From Streptomyces sp. NRRL F-6676 (lineage in GTDB: Bacteria; Actinomycetota; Actinomycetes; Streptomycetales; Streptomycetaceae): a stretch of DNA of 35,218 bases. The DNA lies in assembly GCF_000725625.1 (NCBI RefSeq), contig NZ_JOHS01000066.1, forward strand, positions 1-35,218, read 5' to 3'. Below the pieces are notes generated by a model that was not told the DNA's origin, ran no database searches, and worked only from the letters and a program-made list of their open reading frames with translations. The first letter of the stretch is position 1; each line of letters opens with the position of its first letter. Below, one piece after another: positions 1-8,714 of the stretch. The translations under genes were made by a program, and so were the position numbers.

Positions 1-82
1 GCCACGACGCAGCCGCACCCGCCCACCCGACCCCGCCCAGCCGAGCTCTCCCGCGCCCCTCCCCACCCACCCCCCTGGGGGG

Positions 83-142
83 CCTGGGGGCGGAGCCCCC
101 AGGTTCAGGACGGGAAGGGTAGGGGCGGCGGGGGCGAGAAAA
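83..142 (+). repeat. Interspersed intergenic repeat, copy 1
   Basis: A perfect hairpin (9-bp arms CCTGGGGGC / GCCCCCAGG, loop GGA, 83-103) is followed by the conserved block GGGAAGGGTAGGGGCGGCGG and a short A-run at 108-142. The same architecture recurs near 14741, 19275 and 28491. It sits just beyond the stop of the minus-strand DUF1697 gene, so it may act as that gene's terminator. Similar blocks are, to my knowledge, common between Streptomyces genes. Confidence 0.7.
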
Positions 143-152
143 CGCGGTTCGG

Positions 153-710
153 TCAGCCGGACGTCAGTTCTTCCAGTTTGCGCACCGTGTTCCAGTTGCG
201 GCTCGTGGCAACGACGTCCCCCACCACCCGTCGGGACGACAACGCCACCGCCAGCTTCGAGCGACCCAGCCCCTCCGGCGCGTACAGGTACAGCACCCTG
301 TCCCCGAGCCGGTAGTCCTCCGGCAGGAACCCCTCCCGCCCCACGGACGCGAAGCGCGCCTCCTCCACCGGCGCGGAGAAGAACGTCACATGGAGCTGCT
401 TCCCCTCCAGCCGCTCCGCGGGGAACGGGCACGCCTCCCGCACGGCCCGCAGATACGCGTGGTCACGGACGAGGACGTCCACGTCGAACCCGAACCGTTC
501 GCCGATCGCCCCCGCCAGCTCCGCCGCCAGCGACTCCTCGTCCCCCCGCTCCGCCGTGAACACCGCCTGCCCGCTCTGCAAGTACGTCCGCACGCCCCCG
601 TACCCCAACTCCCCCATGAGCGCCCGCAGCTCGGCCATCGGCAGCTTTCTGTTGCCACCCACATTGATCCCGCGCAGCAGCGCGGCGTACGTCATCGTCC
701 GCCCAGTCAT
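153..710 (-). CDS. DUF1697 family protein
   Basis: A 185-residue cytosolic protein matching the DUF1697 family over its whole length: it opens with the hallmark YAALLRGINVGGNRKLPMAEL, followed by LGY..VRTYLQSGQAVF, and ends with SRNWNTVRKLEEL. The family is widespread in bacteria, usually stand-alone, and its biochemical role is unknown. The ATG at 710 has an AGGGTGG stretch upstream. An internal ATG at 695 would give the more usual family start MTYAALLRG and cannot be excluded. The gene is divergent from the MMPL exporter; the 225-nt gap between them should hold both promoters. Confidence 0.9.
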   Translation of the reverse strand: MTGRTMTYAALLRGINVGGNRKLPMAELRALMGELGYGGVRTYLQSGQAVFTAERGDEESLAAELAGAIGERFGFDVDVLVRDHAYLRAVREACPFPAERLEGKQLHVTFFSAPVEEARFASVGREGFLPEDYRLGDRVLYLYAPEGLGRSKLAVALSSRRVVGDVVATSRNWNTVRKLEELTSG

Positions 711-849
711 GCGCCCACCCTAGAGCCGCCGACCCTGACCCCCGCCCCCGACGAAACCCTTACGTGTAGGGGCCAGCCTCCTCCCTCGTGGGGAGGGCCA
801 TGCGGTCCGAACGGGGGAGAAAGCGCCCGCGGGGTTCACCGGTCAGTAC

Positions 850-866
850 GAAGAGACGCTCTTACG
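850..866. promoter_or_regulatory. Candidate operator upstream of MMPL gene
   Basis: The inverted repeat AAGAG-ACG-CTCTT lies about 70 nt before the exporter start. Its right half, ACGCTCTTAC (856-865), recurs exactly at 4536-4545 upstream of the phosphatidyltransferase gene, where it also forms part of an inverted repeat. A common regulator is inferred; the binding protein is unknown. Confidence 0.35.
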
Positions 867-935
867 CGGCACATACCTTCGAAGCACCAGGTGACGGCAG
901 GGGGCCGCCACCACGCACAAGGGGGCTGGCCCGTC

Positions 936-3215
936 ATGGGAAACGGCAACACGCGGGTGCGGGGCGTCGCCGCCCGCGCCGGCGGCTGGAGCGCTCGGCA
1001 CAGATGGGCCGCCGTCGGCATCTGGGTACTGTTCGTCGTCGTGGCGATGGGGCTCGGGTCGGTGGCGGGCCGGGCCGACGTCAAGGACAGCGACCAGTTG
1101 AGCGGTGAGACGCACACCGCCGCACGGATCCTCGAGGACGCCGGCATCGACGAACCGGCGAGCGAGACCGTGCTGGTGCAGGCGAAGGACGACGGCACCA
1201 GGGCCACGGACCCGGCCTTCCGCGCCGCCGTCACCGCCGTCGTCGAGGCGGTCGAGGGCACCGGCCGGGTGACGGACGTGACCTCGCCGTACGACACGAA
1301 GACGATCTCCAAGGACGGCCGCAGCGCGCTCGTCCAGTTCGACATGCGCGGCGACGCCGACACGGCGGGCGAGCGGGTCGAACCGGTCCTCGACGCGGTG
1401 AAGGACGTCCAGAAGGACCACTCGTCGCTGCGGGTCGAGGAGATCGGCGGCGCGAGCATGCAGAAGACGTTCGACGACGCCTTCGGCAGCGACTTCCAGC
1501 AGGCGGAGTTCTCCGCCGTCCCCGTCGCGCTCGGCATCCTGCTGATCGCGTTCGGCGCGCTGGTCGCGGCGCTGCTGCCGGTGGCGCTGTCGATCACGGC
1601 GATCATCGCGACGATGGGCCTGATGGGTGTCGTCAGCCATCTGGTGCCGATGAGCGACACCGCCAACTCGGTGATGCTGCTGGTGGGTCTGGCTGTCGGC
1701 GTCGACTACTGCCTGTTCTATCTGCGCCGGGAGCGCGAGGAGCGGATGGCGGGCCGGGACCCGGAGACCGCGCTGCGGATCGCCGCCGCGACCAGTGGCC
1801 GCGCGATCGTCGTCTCCGGCGTCACGGTGTGCGTGGCGATGGCGGGCATGCTGTTCACCGGGATCGCCGAGTTCAAGGCGATGGGGCTGGCCTCGCTGAT
1901 GGTGGTGGCGGTCGCCATGGTCGGCTCCGTCACCGTGCTGCCCGCGCTGCTGTCGCTGCTGGGCGAGCGGGTGGAGAAGGGGCGCGTCCCCTACCTCAAC
2001 CCCGACGCGAAGCGCCGCCGGGCCGAGCGCCGCGGCCGTCGTGCGCAGGAGGGTTCGCGGTTCTGGGGCGCGGTGCTGCGGGTGGTGCTGGCCAAGCCGG
2101 CCGTCTCGCTGGTGATCGCGGCCGGGACGCTGCTGGCGATCGCCGCGCCCGCGCTGGGCATGAAGACGCAGAACCTCACCCTGGACCAGGAGTTCGGCGA
2201 CTCGCTGCCGATCGTGGCCACGTACAACCGCGTCAACGACGCCTTCCCGGGCGGTTCGGACCCGGCCGAGGTGGTCGTCAGTGCCAAGGACATCGGCGCC
2301 CCCGAAGTCCGGTCCGCGCTCGACGACTTCCGCGAGCGGGCGGTGAGTTCGGGCGCCTCGCGCGGCCCGGTCGAGGTCAAGGTCGACGACGCGCGGAACC
2401 TCGCGCTGGTGTACGTCCCGCTGGTCGGCGGCTCCGACCTGGACAAGGCGGGCGCCAGCCTGGAGACGCTGCGCGACGAGGTGCGCCCCGCCACGCTCGG
2501 CAAGGTCGACGGGGTCCAGGCGCCCATCACCGGTGAGGTGGCCGGGTCCAAGGACTTCAACGACCAGCTCGCCGGAGCCGTCGTCCCGGTCTTCGCGTTC
2601 GTGGTGGTCTTCGCCTTCGTGCTGATGCTGCTGTCGTTCCGCTCGCTGACGGTGGCGATCACCTCGATCCTGCTCAACCTGCTGTCGGTGGGCGCGGCCT
2701 ACGGCATCCTCGTCGCCGTCTTCCAGCACGGCTGGGGCGCGTCGCTGGTGGGCGCGGAGGGTGTGGGCGCCATCATCACCTGGCTGCCGCTGTTCCTCTT
2801 CGTCATCCTGTTCGGGCTGAGCATGGACTACCACGTGTTCGTGGTCTCCCGGATCCGCGAGGCGCGGCTGCGCGGCCGGACGACGCGGGAGGCGATCACG
2901 CACGGTGTGGTCACCACGGCGGGCGTCGTCACCAGCGCCGCGGTCATCATGGTCGCCGTGTTCGCGATCTTCGGCACGCTGTCGATGCAGTCCATGAAGC
3001 AGATGGGCGTGGGGCTGGCGGCGGCGGTCCTGATCGACGCGACCGTCATCCGGGGCGTGCTGCTCCCGGCGGTGATGGCGCTGCTGGGCGAGCGCAACTG
3101 GTACTTCCCGAAGTGGCTGCGCCGGCTGCCCGACCTCACCCACGACGAGTCGGCCCCGGAGCCGGTGGCGCCGGCCCGGCCGGCGGCGGCCGAGGGCGAG
3201 ACGGTGCGGATCTGA
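936..3215 (+). CDS. MMPL family (RND-type) transporter
   Basis: A 759-residue inner-membrane protein with the two-repeat layout of MMPL transporters. TM1 is at about residues 25-45, followed by a ~160-residue extracytoplasmic loop, a bundle of five helices (~195-370) containing the VGVDYCLFYLRREREER motif, a basic cytosolic stretch, then a second TM, loop and helix bundle containing GLSMDYHVFVVSRIREAR. Family members export lipids, pigments or small molecules using the proton gradient, and the GxxxDY motifs carry the coupling aspartates. The ATG at 936 has AAGGGGG upstream at usable spacing. An open frame extends much further upstream but lacks family similarity. Substrate unknown; the nearby phosphatidyltransferase hints at a lipid connection but that is only context. 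Confidence 0.93.
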   Translation: MGNGNTRVRGVAARAGGWSARHRWAAVGIWVLFVVVAMGLGSVAGRADVKDSDQLSGETHTAARILEDAGIDEPASETVLVQAKDDGTRATDPAFRAAVTAVVEAVEGTGRVTDVTSPYDTKTISKDGRSALVQFDMRGDADTAGERVEPVLDAVKDVQKDHSSLRVEEIGGASMQKTFDDAFGSDFQQAEFSAVPVALGILLIAFGALVAALLPVALSITAIIATMGLMGVVSHLVPMSDTANSVMLLVGLAVGVDYCLFYLRREREERMAGRDPETALRIAAATSGRAIVVSGVTVCVAMAGMLFTGIAEFKAMGLASLMVVAVAMVGSVTVLPALLSLLGERVEKGRVPYLNPDAKRRRAERRGRRAQEGSRFWGAVLRVVLAKPAVSLVIAAGTLLAIAAPALGMKTQNLTLDQEFGDSLPIVATYNRVNDAFPGGSDPAEVVVSAKDIGAPEVRSALDDFRERAVSSGASRGPVEVKVDDARNLALVYVPLVGGSDLDKAGASLETLRDEVRPATLGKVDGVQAPITGEVAGSKDFNDQLAGAVVPVFAFVVVFAFVLMLLSFRSLTVAITSILLNLLSVGAAYGILVAVFQHGWGASLVGAEGVGAIITWLPLFLFVILFGLSMDYHVFVVSRIREARLRGRTTREAITHGVVTTAGVVTSAAVIMVAVFAIFGTLSMQSMKQMGVGLAAAVLIDATVIRGVLLPAVMALLGERNWYFPKWLRRLPDLTHDESAPEPVAPARPAAAEGETVRI

Positions 3216-3235
3216 GACCGGACGGCGCCGGAAAC

Positions 3236-3286
<51 letters not shown>

Positions 3287-4490
3287 GCCTCGACGGCCTC
3301 CCGCAGCGCCAGCGCCGTACGGGCCGTGCGCCCGGCCGGGCCCGGGCGAAGTCGCGCGTCGACAGCAGCAGCTTGTAGACGATGGCGAGCTCGAAGACCA
3401 GCAGCAGGGCACCGGCGACGATCGTCGTCGGGATGACCGCGTTGATCAGCGGGCCGACGATGAAGACGCCCATCTGGAACTCGATGCCGCTCACCAGGTG
3501 CGTACGGATGCGGTGGCGCAGCAGGAAGGAACGGAACCGCAGATAGGCCGGGAAGCGGTGACGGAACTCCTGGTGCAGGTCGATGACCCGGGCGTTGCGC
3601 GGGGTGTCCGCGACGGCGCCCTCGGCGGGCTCCTCGGCGGTCCCGTCCGTGGCCCCGGTGCTCTCGGCCGCGGGCTCGCCGGGGGTACGGGGAGCGGGGA
3701 TGTGCGTGCCGACGCCGTCGGTGCCGCCGGCGGCGGCCGGTACGGCAGTGCCGGTGACCGGCTTGCCGTCCTGCACCTCGGCCTCGGCCAGGAGCGCGGC
3801 GCCCTGCGCCTCGGTCAGCAGCCCGTCGTTCTCGGCGGTCAGGGCACGGGTGCCCTCCTCGGCGGCGCGGCGCAGGTCCTGCTCGATGTCCGCCGCGGGG
3901 TTGTCCCGCAGCAGGTCCTCCATGAAGGCGACCTGGGAGGCGTTCTCGGCCCGCCGGGCGGCGCGCAGCCGGGCCTTGATCTGCTTGCGCATGGTGTGCC
4001 GGGTCTTGAATATCTCGAGCGAGTTGAGGTACCTCAGCCCGTCGAGGAAGATCACCGCGGCGGCGAGCCAGATGTAGAGCGTGTCGTCGGTGCGGTGGTA
4101 CTGACCGGCCATCAGGGCGACGGCGCAGGCCATGACGCGGACGCGGTCGAAGATGTAGTCGAGCCAGGCGCCGAAGACCGAGCCCTGGCCGGTGAGCCGG
4201 GCGACCTTGCCGTCCATGCAGTCCAGGATGAAACTGACGTGGTAGACGACGGCGCCGATGATCAGCCACTGCCAGTCACCCTGAAGGAAGCAGCCCGCCG
4301 CGACGAGTCCGAGCAGCAGTGCGCCCCAGGTGATCTGGTTCGGTGTGATCCGCGTCCGCTTCGCGACCAGCCGCACGAGGGGTGTGGCGACCGGGTCGAC
4401 GAGGAGGACGGTCCACCACGCGTCCCGCTTCTTCTGGACGAGACGGCGCACCTCGGCGAGGTCGGGCACGTCCCGGTGTTTCGATGGCAT
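3287..4490 (-). CDS. CDP-alcohol phosphatidyltransferase, frameshifted and 3'-incomplete
   Basis: An integral membrane enzyme of the CDP-alcohol phosphatidyltransferase family, which transfers a phosphatidyl (or similar) group from a CDP-activated lipid to an alcohol. The signature D-x2-DG-x2-AR-x8-G-x3-D-x3-D is complete (DCMDGKVAR ... GAWLDYIFD), so the catalytic site is intact. About six membrane helices are split by a hydrophilic Ala/Glu-rich insert (~residues 170-310) before the last two helices. The ATG at 4490 has AGGGAG 7 nt upstream and is preferred over an ATG at 4523. Near 3336 the frame slips: adding one base there restores a continuation ending ...ARTALALREAVEA. The gene then runs into the G/C block and its true stop is not visible. 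Alcohol substrate unknown. Confidence 0.85.
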
Positions 4491-4811
4491 GGGCCAACTC
4501 CCTGGCTTTCGATTGGAGTTCATCCCACGTTAAGAACGCTCTTACCAAGAGTGCAAGATTTGGTGAGTACAACCTTCCGCGGGGGGTAACCGTCCAACGC
4601 TTCTGACGGGTCGATACCCATGTCAGGTGGGCCCCGCGTTATCCGAGCGTTATGAAGTGACCCGACCGTGATGTGAAGTCCGCCGGTCTTTCACCGGGTG
4701 GATGGAACCTGCCCCCGCGAAATTCCCTCGACCCTGCCCGGCCACCGCGAAATGCGACACTTGCCGACGCGAGAATGATCACAGAAGACGAGTCGGAGGC
4801 GGTGGCGGGCG
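4491..4811. other. Intergenic region with shared operator-like motif
   Basis: A 321-nt divergent spacer between the phosphatidyltransferase (minus) and the APH-like gene (plus). It holds TAAGA-ACGC-TCTTA (4531-4544), an inverted repeat about 41 nt before the phosphatidyltransferase start, overlapped by CTCTT-ACC-AAGAG (4539-4551). ACGCTCTTAC here is identical to that upstream of the MMPL gene. I see no small gene or RNA in the rest. Confidence 0.4.
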
Positions 4812-5744
4812 ATGGACGAGGCGCGGGCGCGGGAGGTACTGGCCGAGTCGGGCGTGCTGTCCAGTACGGGTTCTGCTGGTTCGGCCGGTTCGGCCGGGGG
4901 GCCGGTCGCGGGTGGTCCGCCCCGGGGTTCGGCGGCGCGGGAGGCGCGGCTCCTCGCGCTCGGCGAGAACGCGGTGTTCGCCGCCGGTGACCTGGTGGTC
5001 AAGGTCGGCCGCGACGACCCGGACCTGCCCGCCCGCGCCCGCCGCGAGGTGGCCGTCGCCTCCTGGCTCGCCGACGCGGGGGTGCCCGCGGTACGGGCCG
5101 CCGTGCCGGAGGCGCTGCTGGTCGGGGGCCATCCGGTGACCGTGTGGCACCGGCTGCCGGACGCGGTCCGGCCGGCCGGACCGGCCGATCTGGCGGTACT
5201 GCTGCGGCAGGTGCACGCCCTGCCCGACCCCGGCCTCGCGCTGCCGCGCCGGGAGCTGCTGGGCGGCGTCGAGCGCTGGCTGCGGCTCGCGGGGGACGCG
5301 ATCGATCCGGCGGACGCGGCGTATCTGCGCAAGCGCCGGGACGGGTTCGCGGCGGCCGCGGCCGCGCTCGTCCCGCGGCTGCCCCCGGGGCCGATCCACG
5401 GGGACGCGCTGCCGCGCAATGTCCACGTGGGGCCGGACGGGCCGGTGCTGGTGGATCTGGAGACGTTCTCCACGGACCTGCGCGAGCACGACCTGGTGGT
5501 GATGGCGCTGTCGCGCGACCGGTACGGGCTGGGGGACGAGGCGTACGACGCCTTCACCCGGGAGTACGGGTGGGACGTGCGGGAGTGGGAGGGGTGCGCG
5601 GTGTTGCGGGGGGCGCGGGAGACGGCGAGCTGTGCGTGGGTGGCGCAGCACGCGCCGGCGAACGGGGCGGCGCGCGAGGAGTTCGCCCGCCGGGTGCGCT
5701 CGCTGCGCGACGGCGACTCCGGGGTGCGGTGGTATCCGTTCTGA
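4812..5744 (+). CDS. APH-family phosphotransferase
   Basis: A 310-residue protein with the aminoglycoside phosphotransferase/choline kinase fold. The catalytic loop IHGDALPRNV (HGD Brenner motif with the metal-binding Asn) and the downstream metal aspartate region VLVDLETFSTD are both present, so it should be an active ATP-dependent small-molecule kinase. The N-lobe lysine is probably in LVVKVGRD. An unusual low-complexity run (SAGSAGSAGG, ~residues 20-30) comes from a 9-bp tandem repeat at 4869-4895. In Streptomyces such genes often have unknown substrates, and no resistance phenotype can be inferred. Start ATG 4812 follows GGAGG/GGCGG-rich sequence. It converges with the LysR gene with 17 nt between the stops. 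Confidence 0.85.
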   Translation: MDEARAREVLAESGVLSSTGSAGSAGSAGGPVAGGPPRGSAAREARLLALGENAVFAAGDLVVKVGRDDPDLPARARREVAVASWLADAGVPAVRAAVPEALLVGGHPVTVWHRLPDAVRPAGPADLAVLLRQVHALPDPGLALPRRELLGGVERWLRLAGDAIDPADAAYLRKRRDGFAAAAAALVPRLPPGPIHGDALPRNVHVGPDGPVLVDLETFSTDLREHDLVVMALSRDRYGLGDEAYDAFTREYGWDVREWEGCAVLRGARETASCAWVAQHAPANGAAREEFARRVRSLRDGDSGVRWYPF

Positions 5745-5761
5745 GGGCGCCGTCGTGACGG

Positions 5762-6670
5762 TCACCCCGGGTCACGCTCACGGATCGTCCGCGCTGCCTG
5801 GCGCAGAGCCGTCAGTACCGTACGCACCGCCGCCCGAGCCCCCCGCTCCGGGCGGTGCAGCGCGTCGACGTGGCGGCGGGCCCGTACGCCGCCGAGGGGG
5901 CGCAGGACCACGTCCGGGTGCGAACGCCCGGTCCAGCGGGGCATCAGCGCGATTCCTCCGCCCGCCGCCACCATCTCCGCCGCCACCGCGAACTCGTTGA
6001 TCCGGTGCGCCAGCCGCACCCGCCGCCCGGCCGCCGCCGCGACCGCCTCGACCGTGGCCAGCACCGGGAACCCGTCGTGCACGGTGATCCACGGCTCGTC
6101 GGCCACGTCGTCCGGGTACAGCACGTCCCGCGCGGCCAGCGGATGCCCGGCGGGCAGCGCCACGTCGAGCGGCTCCCGCAGCAGCGTGGTCGCGGTGACC
6201 GTGCGCGGCCACGGCGGCGCGTGGTCCAGGCGGTGCGCGAGGACCAGGTCGTACGCCCGGGTGAGCCGCGGGAACTCCTCCTGCGGCACGTCCTCGTCGG
6301 CGAGCGCGAGCGCCGGCCCGCCCGGTGCGGCCAGGCCCCGCAGCAGCAGCGGGAAGAAGGCCGACGCGGCACTGTGGAACGCCGCCACCGACACCTCGCC
6401 GTCGGGCCGGCCGAGGAAGTCGTCGACCGTGTGCCGTGCCCTGGCCAGGGCCGACTCCACCCCGATCGCCGCCTCCGCCAGCGCCTGCCCGGCGTCGGTG
6501 AGCACCAGCCGCCGGCCCTCGCGCTCGGTCAGCGGCACCGGGATCGCCCGCTGGAGCAGGCGCAGCTGCTGGGAGATCGCCGACGGGGTCACCAGCAGCG
6601 CCTCGGCGACCGCCGTGACACTGCCCAGTTCGCCCAGCTCACGCAGGATGCGCAGCTGCCGTTCGTCCAT
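5762..6670 (-). CDS. LysR family transcriptional regulator
   Basis: A 302-residue LTTR: winged HTH at residues ~1-60 (LGSVTAVAEALLVTPSAISQQLRLLQ), linker helix, then a periplasmic-binding-protein-like effector domain (~90-290). Effector unknown. It is transcribed divergently from an EamA exporter with a 92-nt gap to that gene's preferred start. LTTRs usually control the divergent neighbour and themselves from such a gap, so the exporter is the likely target (inference). Confidence 0.9.
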   Translation of the reverse strand: MDERQLRILRELGELGSVTAVAEALLVTPSAISQQLRLLQRAIPVPLTEREGRRLVLTDAGQALAEAAIGVESALARARHTVDDFLGRPDGEVSVAAFHSAASAFFPLLLRGLAAPGGPALALADEDVPQEEFPRLTRAYDLVLAHRLDHAPPWPRTVTATTLLREPLDVALPAGHPLAARDVLYPDDVADEPWITVHDGFPVLATVEAVAAAAGRRVRLAHRINEFAVAAEMVAAGGGIALMPRWTGRSHPDVVLRPLGGVRARRHVDALHRPERGARAAVRTVLTALRQAARTIRERDPG

Positions 6671-6675
6671 GGTGG

Positions 6676-6705
6676 CCAGTGTAGGGACACTGTAGGAGCG
6701 CTAAA
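6676..6705. promoter_or_regulatory. Candidate LysR operator between divergent genes
   Basis: The spacer contains the inverted repeat AGTGT-AGGG-ACACT followed at once by TGTAGG again and the near-palindrome TAGGAGCGCTA, which resembles a T-N11-A-type LTTR box. Position between the LysR gene and the exporter supports an operator role; no binding evidence. Confidence 0.35.
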
Positions 6706-6762
6706 AGATCGTTGAAGAGAGTGGGCCTGGGCTTCAGGGTTCCGCTGGGGCACGGTGGACCG

Positions 6763-7725
6763 GTGACCGACGCCCGCCGTACCGATGCGGTACTCCTCCT
6801 GGTCGCGCTCGTGTGGGGTTCCAGTTATCTCTCCGCCCGTTCCGCCACCCTCCTTCTGCCCGTCCTCCTCGTCCTCTTCGTCCGGTACGCGCTCTCCGCG
6901 CTCGCCTGTCTCGCCCTGGTCTCCGCCGGCCGGGGCCCACGCCGCTGGAGCCGGGCGGAGCTGCGGGCCGGGGTGCCGCTGGGGGTGACCCAGGCGGCCG
7001 TCCTGCTCGTGGAGACGTACGGCGTCGCCCACACCAGCGCCGCCAACGCCGGGCTCCTCATCAGCCTGACCATCGTGCTCACCCCGCTCCTCGACCGGGT
7101 GGGCCGGCGCGGTGGCGGTCCGCCGCCCGCCTTCCTCGCCGCGTGCGGGCTGTGCGTGCTGGCCGTGGGGCTGCTGATGTCGGCGGGCGGGCTGCACGCG
7201 CTCCGCTCCGGCGATCTGCTGATCCTGGGGGCGGCCGTGATCCGTGCGGGCCATGTCGTCCTGGTCGGCCGGCTCACCGCGCGCCGGGCGGTCCGGCCGC
7301 TGCATCTGACGACCGTGCAGACGCTTGTCGGCTCCCTGCTGTTCCTGGTTCCCGCCGCCCGTGACCTGCCCGTCCTCGCGCACACCGGGCCCGGTGCCTG
7401 GGGCCAGCTGGTCTATCTCGCCCTGTTTTGCAGTGTGTTCGCGTTTCTGGCGCAGACGTGGGCGGTGCAGCGGACGTCCGCGGGGCGGGCGAGTCTGCTG
7501 CTGGGGACCGAGCCGGTGTGGGCGGCGGCGGTGGGGATCGCCCTCGGGGGTGACCGCCTCACGCCGCTGATGGCGGTGGGGGCGGTGCTGATGGTCGCCG
7601 GTACGTACTGGGGGCAGGCGGTGGAACGGGCCCACCGCGAGGCGCGCCCCGCGAGGAGCGCGGGGAACTGCGCGGCCGGCCACACGAAACCGGCAGCCGC
7701 CAACGAACCCTTCGTACCGAGCTAG
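6763..7725 (+). CDS. EamA/DMT-family exporter
   Basis: A ~320-residue inner-membrane protein with ten predicted helices in two EamA repeats. The first opens with AVLLLVALVWGSSYLSARSA and the second begins around GDLLILGAAVIRAGHVVLVG; the LLGTEPVWAAAVGIALGGDRLTP stretch near the C-terminus is typical of the family. Members export amino acids, purines or other metabolites. GTG at 6763 is preferred because it starts two residues before the conserved N-terminus; a TTG at 6712 is the upstream alternative. The hydrophilic tail (~last 40 residues) is unusual in composition and overlaps sequence resembling an intergenic repeat (GCGCGGGGAACTGCGCGGCC). Probably regulated by the divergent LysR protein. 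Confidence 0.88.
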   Translation: MTDARRTDAVLLLVALVWGSSYLSARSATLLLPVLLVLFVRYALSALACLALVSAGRGPRRWSRAELRAGVPLGVTQAAVLLVETYGVAHTSAANAGLLISLTIVLTPLLDRVGRRGGGPPPAFLAACGLCVLAVGLLMSAGGLHALRSGDLLILGAAVIRAGHVVLVGRLTARRAVRPLHLTTVQTLVGSLLFLVPAARDLPVLAHTGPGAWGQLVYLALFCSVFAFLAQTWAVQRTSAGRASLLLGTEPVWAAAVGIALGGDRLTPLMAVGAVLMVAGTYWGQAVERAHREARPARSAGNCAAGHTKPAAANEPFVPS

Positions 7726-7782
7726 AAGGCGCCCCACGCCGGGGTGGCTGCACGGAAGCTTCGCGAACTGGCGCCGGCCAGG

Positions 7783-7831
7783 TGCCTCCCCCAAGCTGTC
7801 GGCTTCGCTCGAGCAGGGGGACCCCCATCGC
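7783..7831. repeat. Streptomyces-type interspersed intergenic repeat
   Basis: The stretch GGTGCCTCCCCCAAGCTGTC followed by GGCTTCGCTCGAGCAGGGGG ends with ACCCCCATCG. From memory this block is widespread between Streptomyces genes. TCCCCC and GGGGGA can pair across it. It lies between convergent genes, where it causes no conflict. Confidence 0.5.
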
Positions 7832-7836
7832 CCACC

Positions 7837-7857
7837 CGTGCCGCCCTTAGCGGCACG
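7837..7857. terminator. Bidirectional terminator-like hairpin
   Basis: A perfect 8-bp stem CGTGCCGC / GCGGCACG with loop CCTTA lies between the stop codons of the EamA gene (plus) and the exonuclease gene (minus), so it can serve both. No U-run, as usual in Streptomyces. Confidence 0.6.
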
Positions 7858-7868
7858 ACTGCCCGCGG

Positions 7869-8585
7869 CTACGCGGCCACCGGTTCCCGGAGGGGCCAGC
7901 GGCCGTCGACCACCGCGTCGTCCGCACCCTTGCGACGCAGGAACGACTCGAAGTCCGCCGCCCAGTCCGCGTACCACTCGATCTGGCGGGCGTGGAGCTC
8001 CGCCGGGGTGAGGGACGCTATCTTCGGGTGGCGGTCGGCTATCGCCGTCGCCAGCCGGGCCGCGGCCACCGCGTCCGCCGTCGCGTCGTGCGCGGCGTCG
8101 AGGACGACGCCGTACTCCCCGCAGACCGCCTCCAGGTTCCGCTTGCCGCGCCGGTAGCGGTCGACCCGGCGGTCGATGGTGTAGGGGTCGACGACGGGCG
8201 CCGGATCCGCGCCGCCCAGCCGCTCGCGCAGCGACGGCAGCCCGTGGCGCCGCAACTCCGCGCTGAGCAGCGTGAGGTCGAAGGCCGCGTTGTAGGCGAC
8301 GACCGGGACCCCCGCGCGCCAGTGGCCGGCCAGCACCTCGGCGATCGCGTCGGCCACCCCGTCCGGCGGGGCGCCCTCGGCCGTCGCGCGCTCGTTGGTG
8401 ATGCCGTGCACCGCGATGGCGTCCTCGGGGATCTCCACGCCCGGGTCGGCCAGCCACTGCCGGTGTCCCAGCCGTTCCCCGTTCCTGACCTCGATCACCG
8501 CCCCGGTGACGATGCGTGCCTCGTGCGGATCCGTGCCCGTCGTCTCCAGATCGAAGCCGATCAGCAGCTCCCGGTGCCAGGCCAT
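7869..8585 (-). CDS. DnaQ-like DEDDh 3'-5' exonuclease
   Basis: A 238-residue RNase T/DnaQ-superfamily exonuclease. All five DEDDh residues are visible: D12 and E14 in FDLETTG, D103 in YNAAFDLTLL, H166 and D171 in DAAHDATADAVAA, so it should be an active Mg-dependent 3'-5' exonuclease. A ~40-residue tail follows the domain. It is not the PolIII epsilon subunit by context and may act in repair or RNA trimming. ATG 8585 has AAGGGGGA 5 nt upstream. Confidence 0.9.
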   Translation of the reverse strand: MAWHRELLIGFDLETTGTDPHEARIVTGAVIEVRNGERLGHRQWLADPGVEIPEDAIAVHGITNERATAEGAPPDGVADAIAEVLAGHWRAGVPVVAYNAAFDLTLLSAELRRHGLPSLRERLGGADPAPVVDPYTIDRRVDRYRRGKRNLEAVCGEYGVVLDAAHDATADAVAAARLATAIADRHPKIASLTPAELHARQIEWYADWAADFESFLRRKGADDAVVDGRWPLREPVAA

Positions 8586-8695
8586 GGCGATCCCCCTTCG
8601 TGGTGGTGCGTTCCCCCAGTGCTCCTCACCTTCGCATGCCCCACTGACAATCCGAACACGGGATTCCGCTTACCGGTCCCGACGGAGCACCACAA

Positions 8696-8712
8696 GCCCG
8701 CCCTTCGCGGGC
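8696..8712 (-). terminator. Terminator-like hairpin after HEPN gene
   Basis: The 6-bp stem GCCCGC / GCGGGC with a 5-nt loop begins 3 nt beyond the stop codon of the SAV2148-type gene and precedes the exonuclease gene on the same strand. Confidence 0.5.
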
Positions 8713-8714
8713 AC

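Noticed and set aside
4812..5744. An aminoglycoside-resistance gene
   Set aside because: The fold and catalytic residues are right, but this superfamily covers many metabolite kinases, and there is no antibiotic-cluster context.
6712..6762. TTG start of the EamA exporter at 6712
   Set aside because: It adds 17 residues of non-conserved sequence; GTG at 6763 starts next to the conserved first helix.
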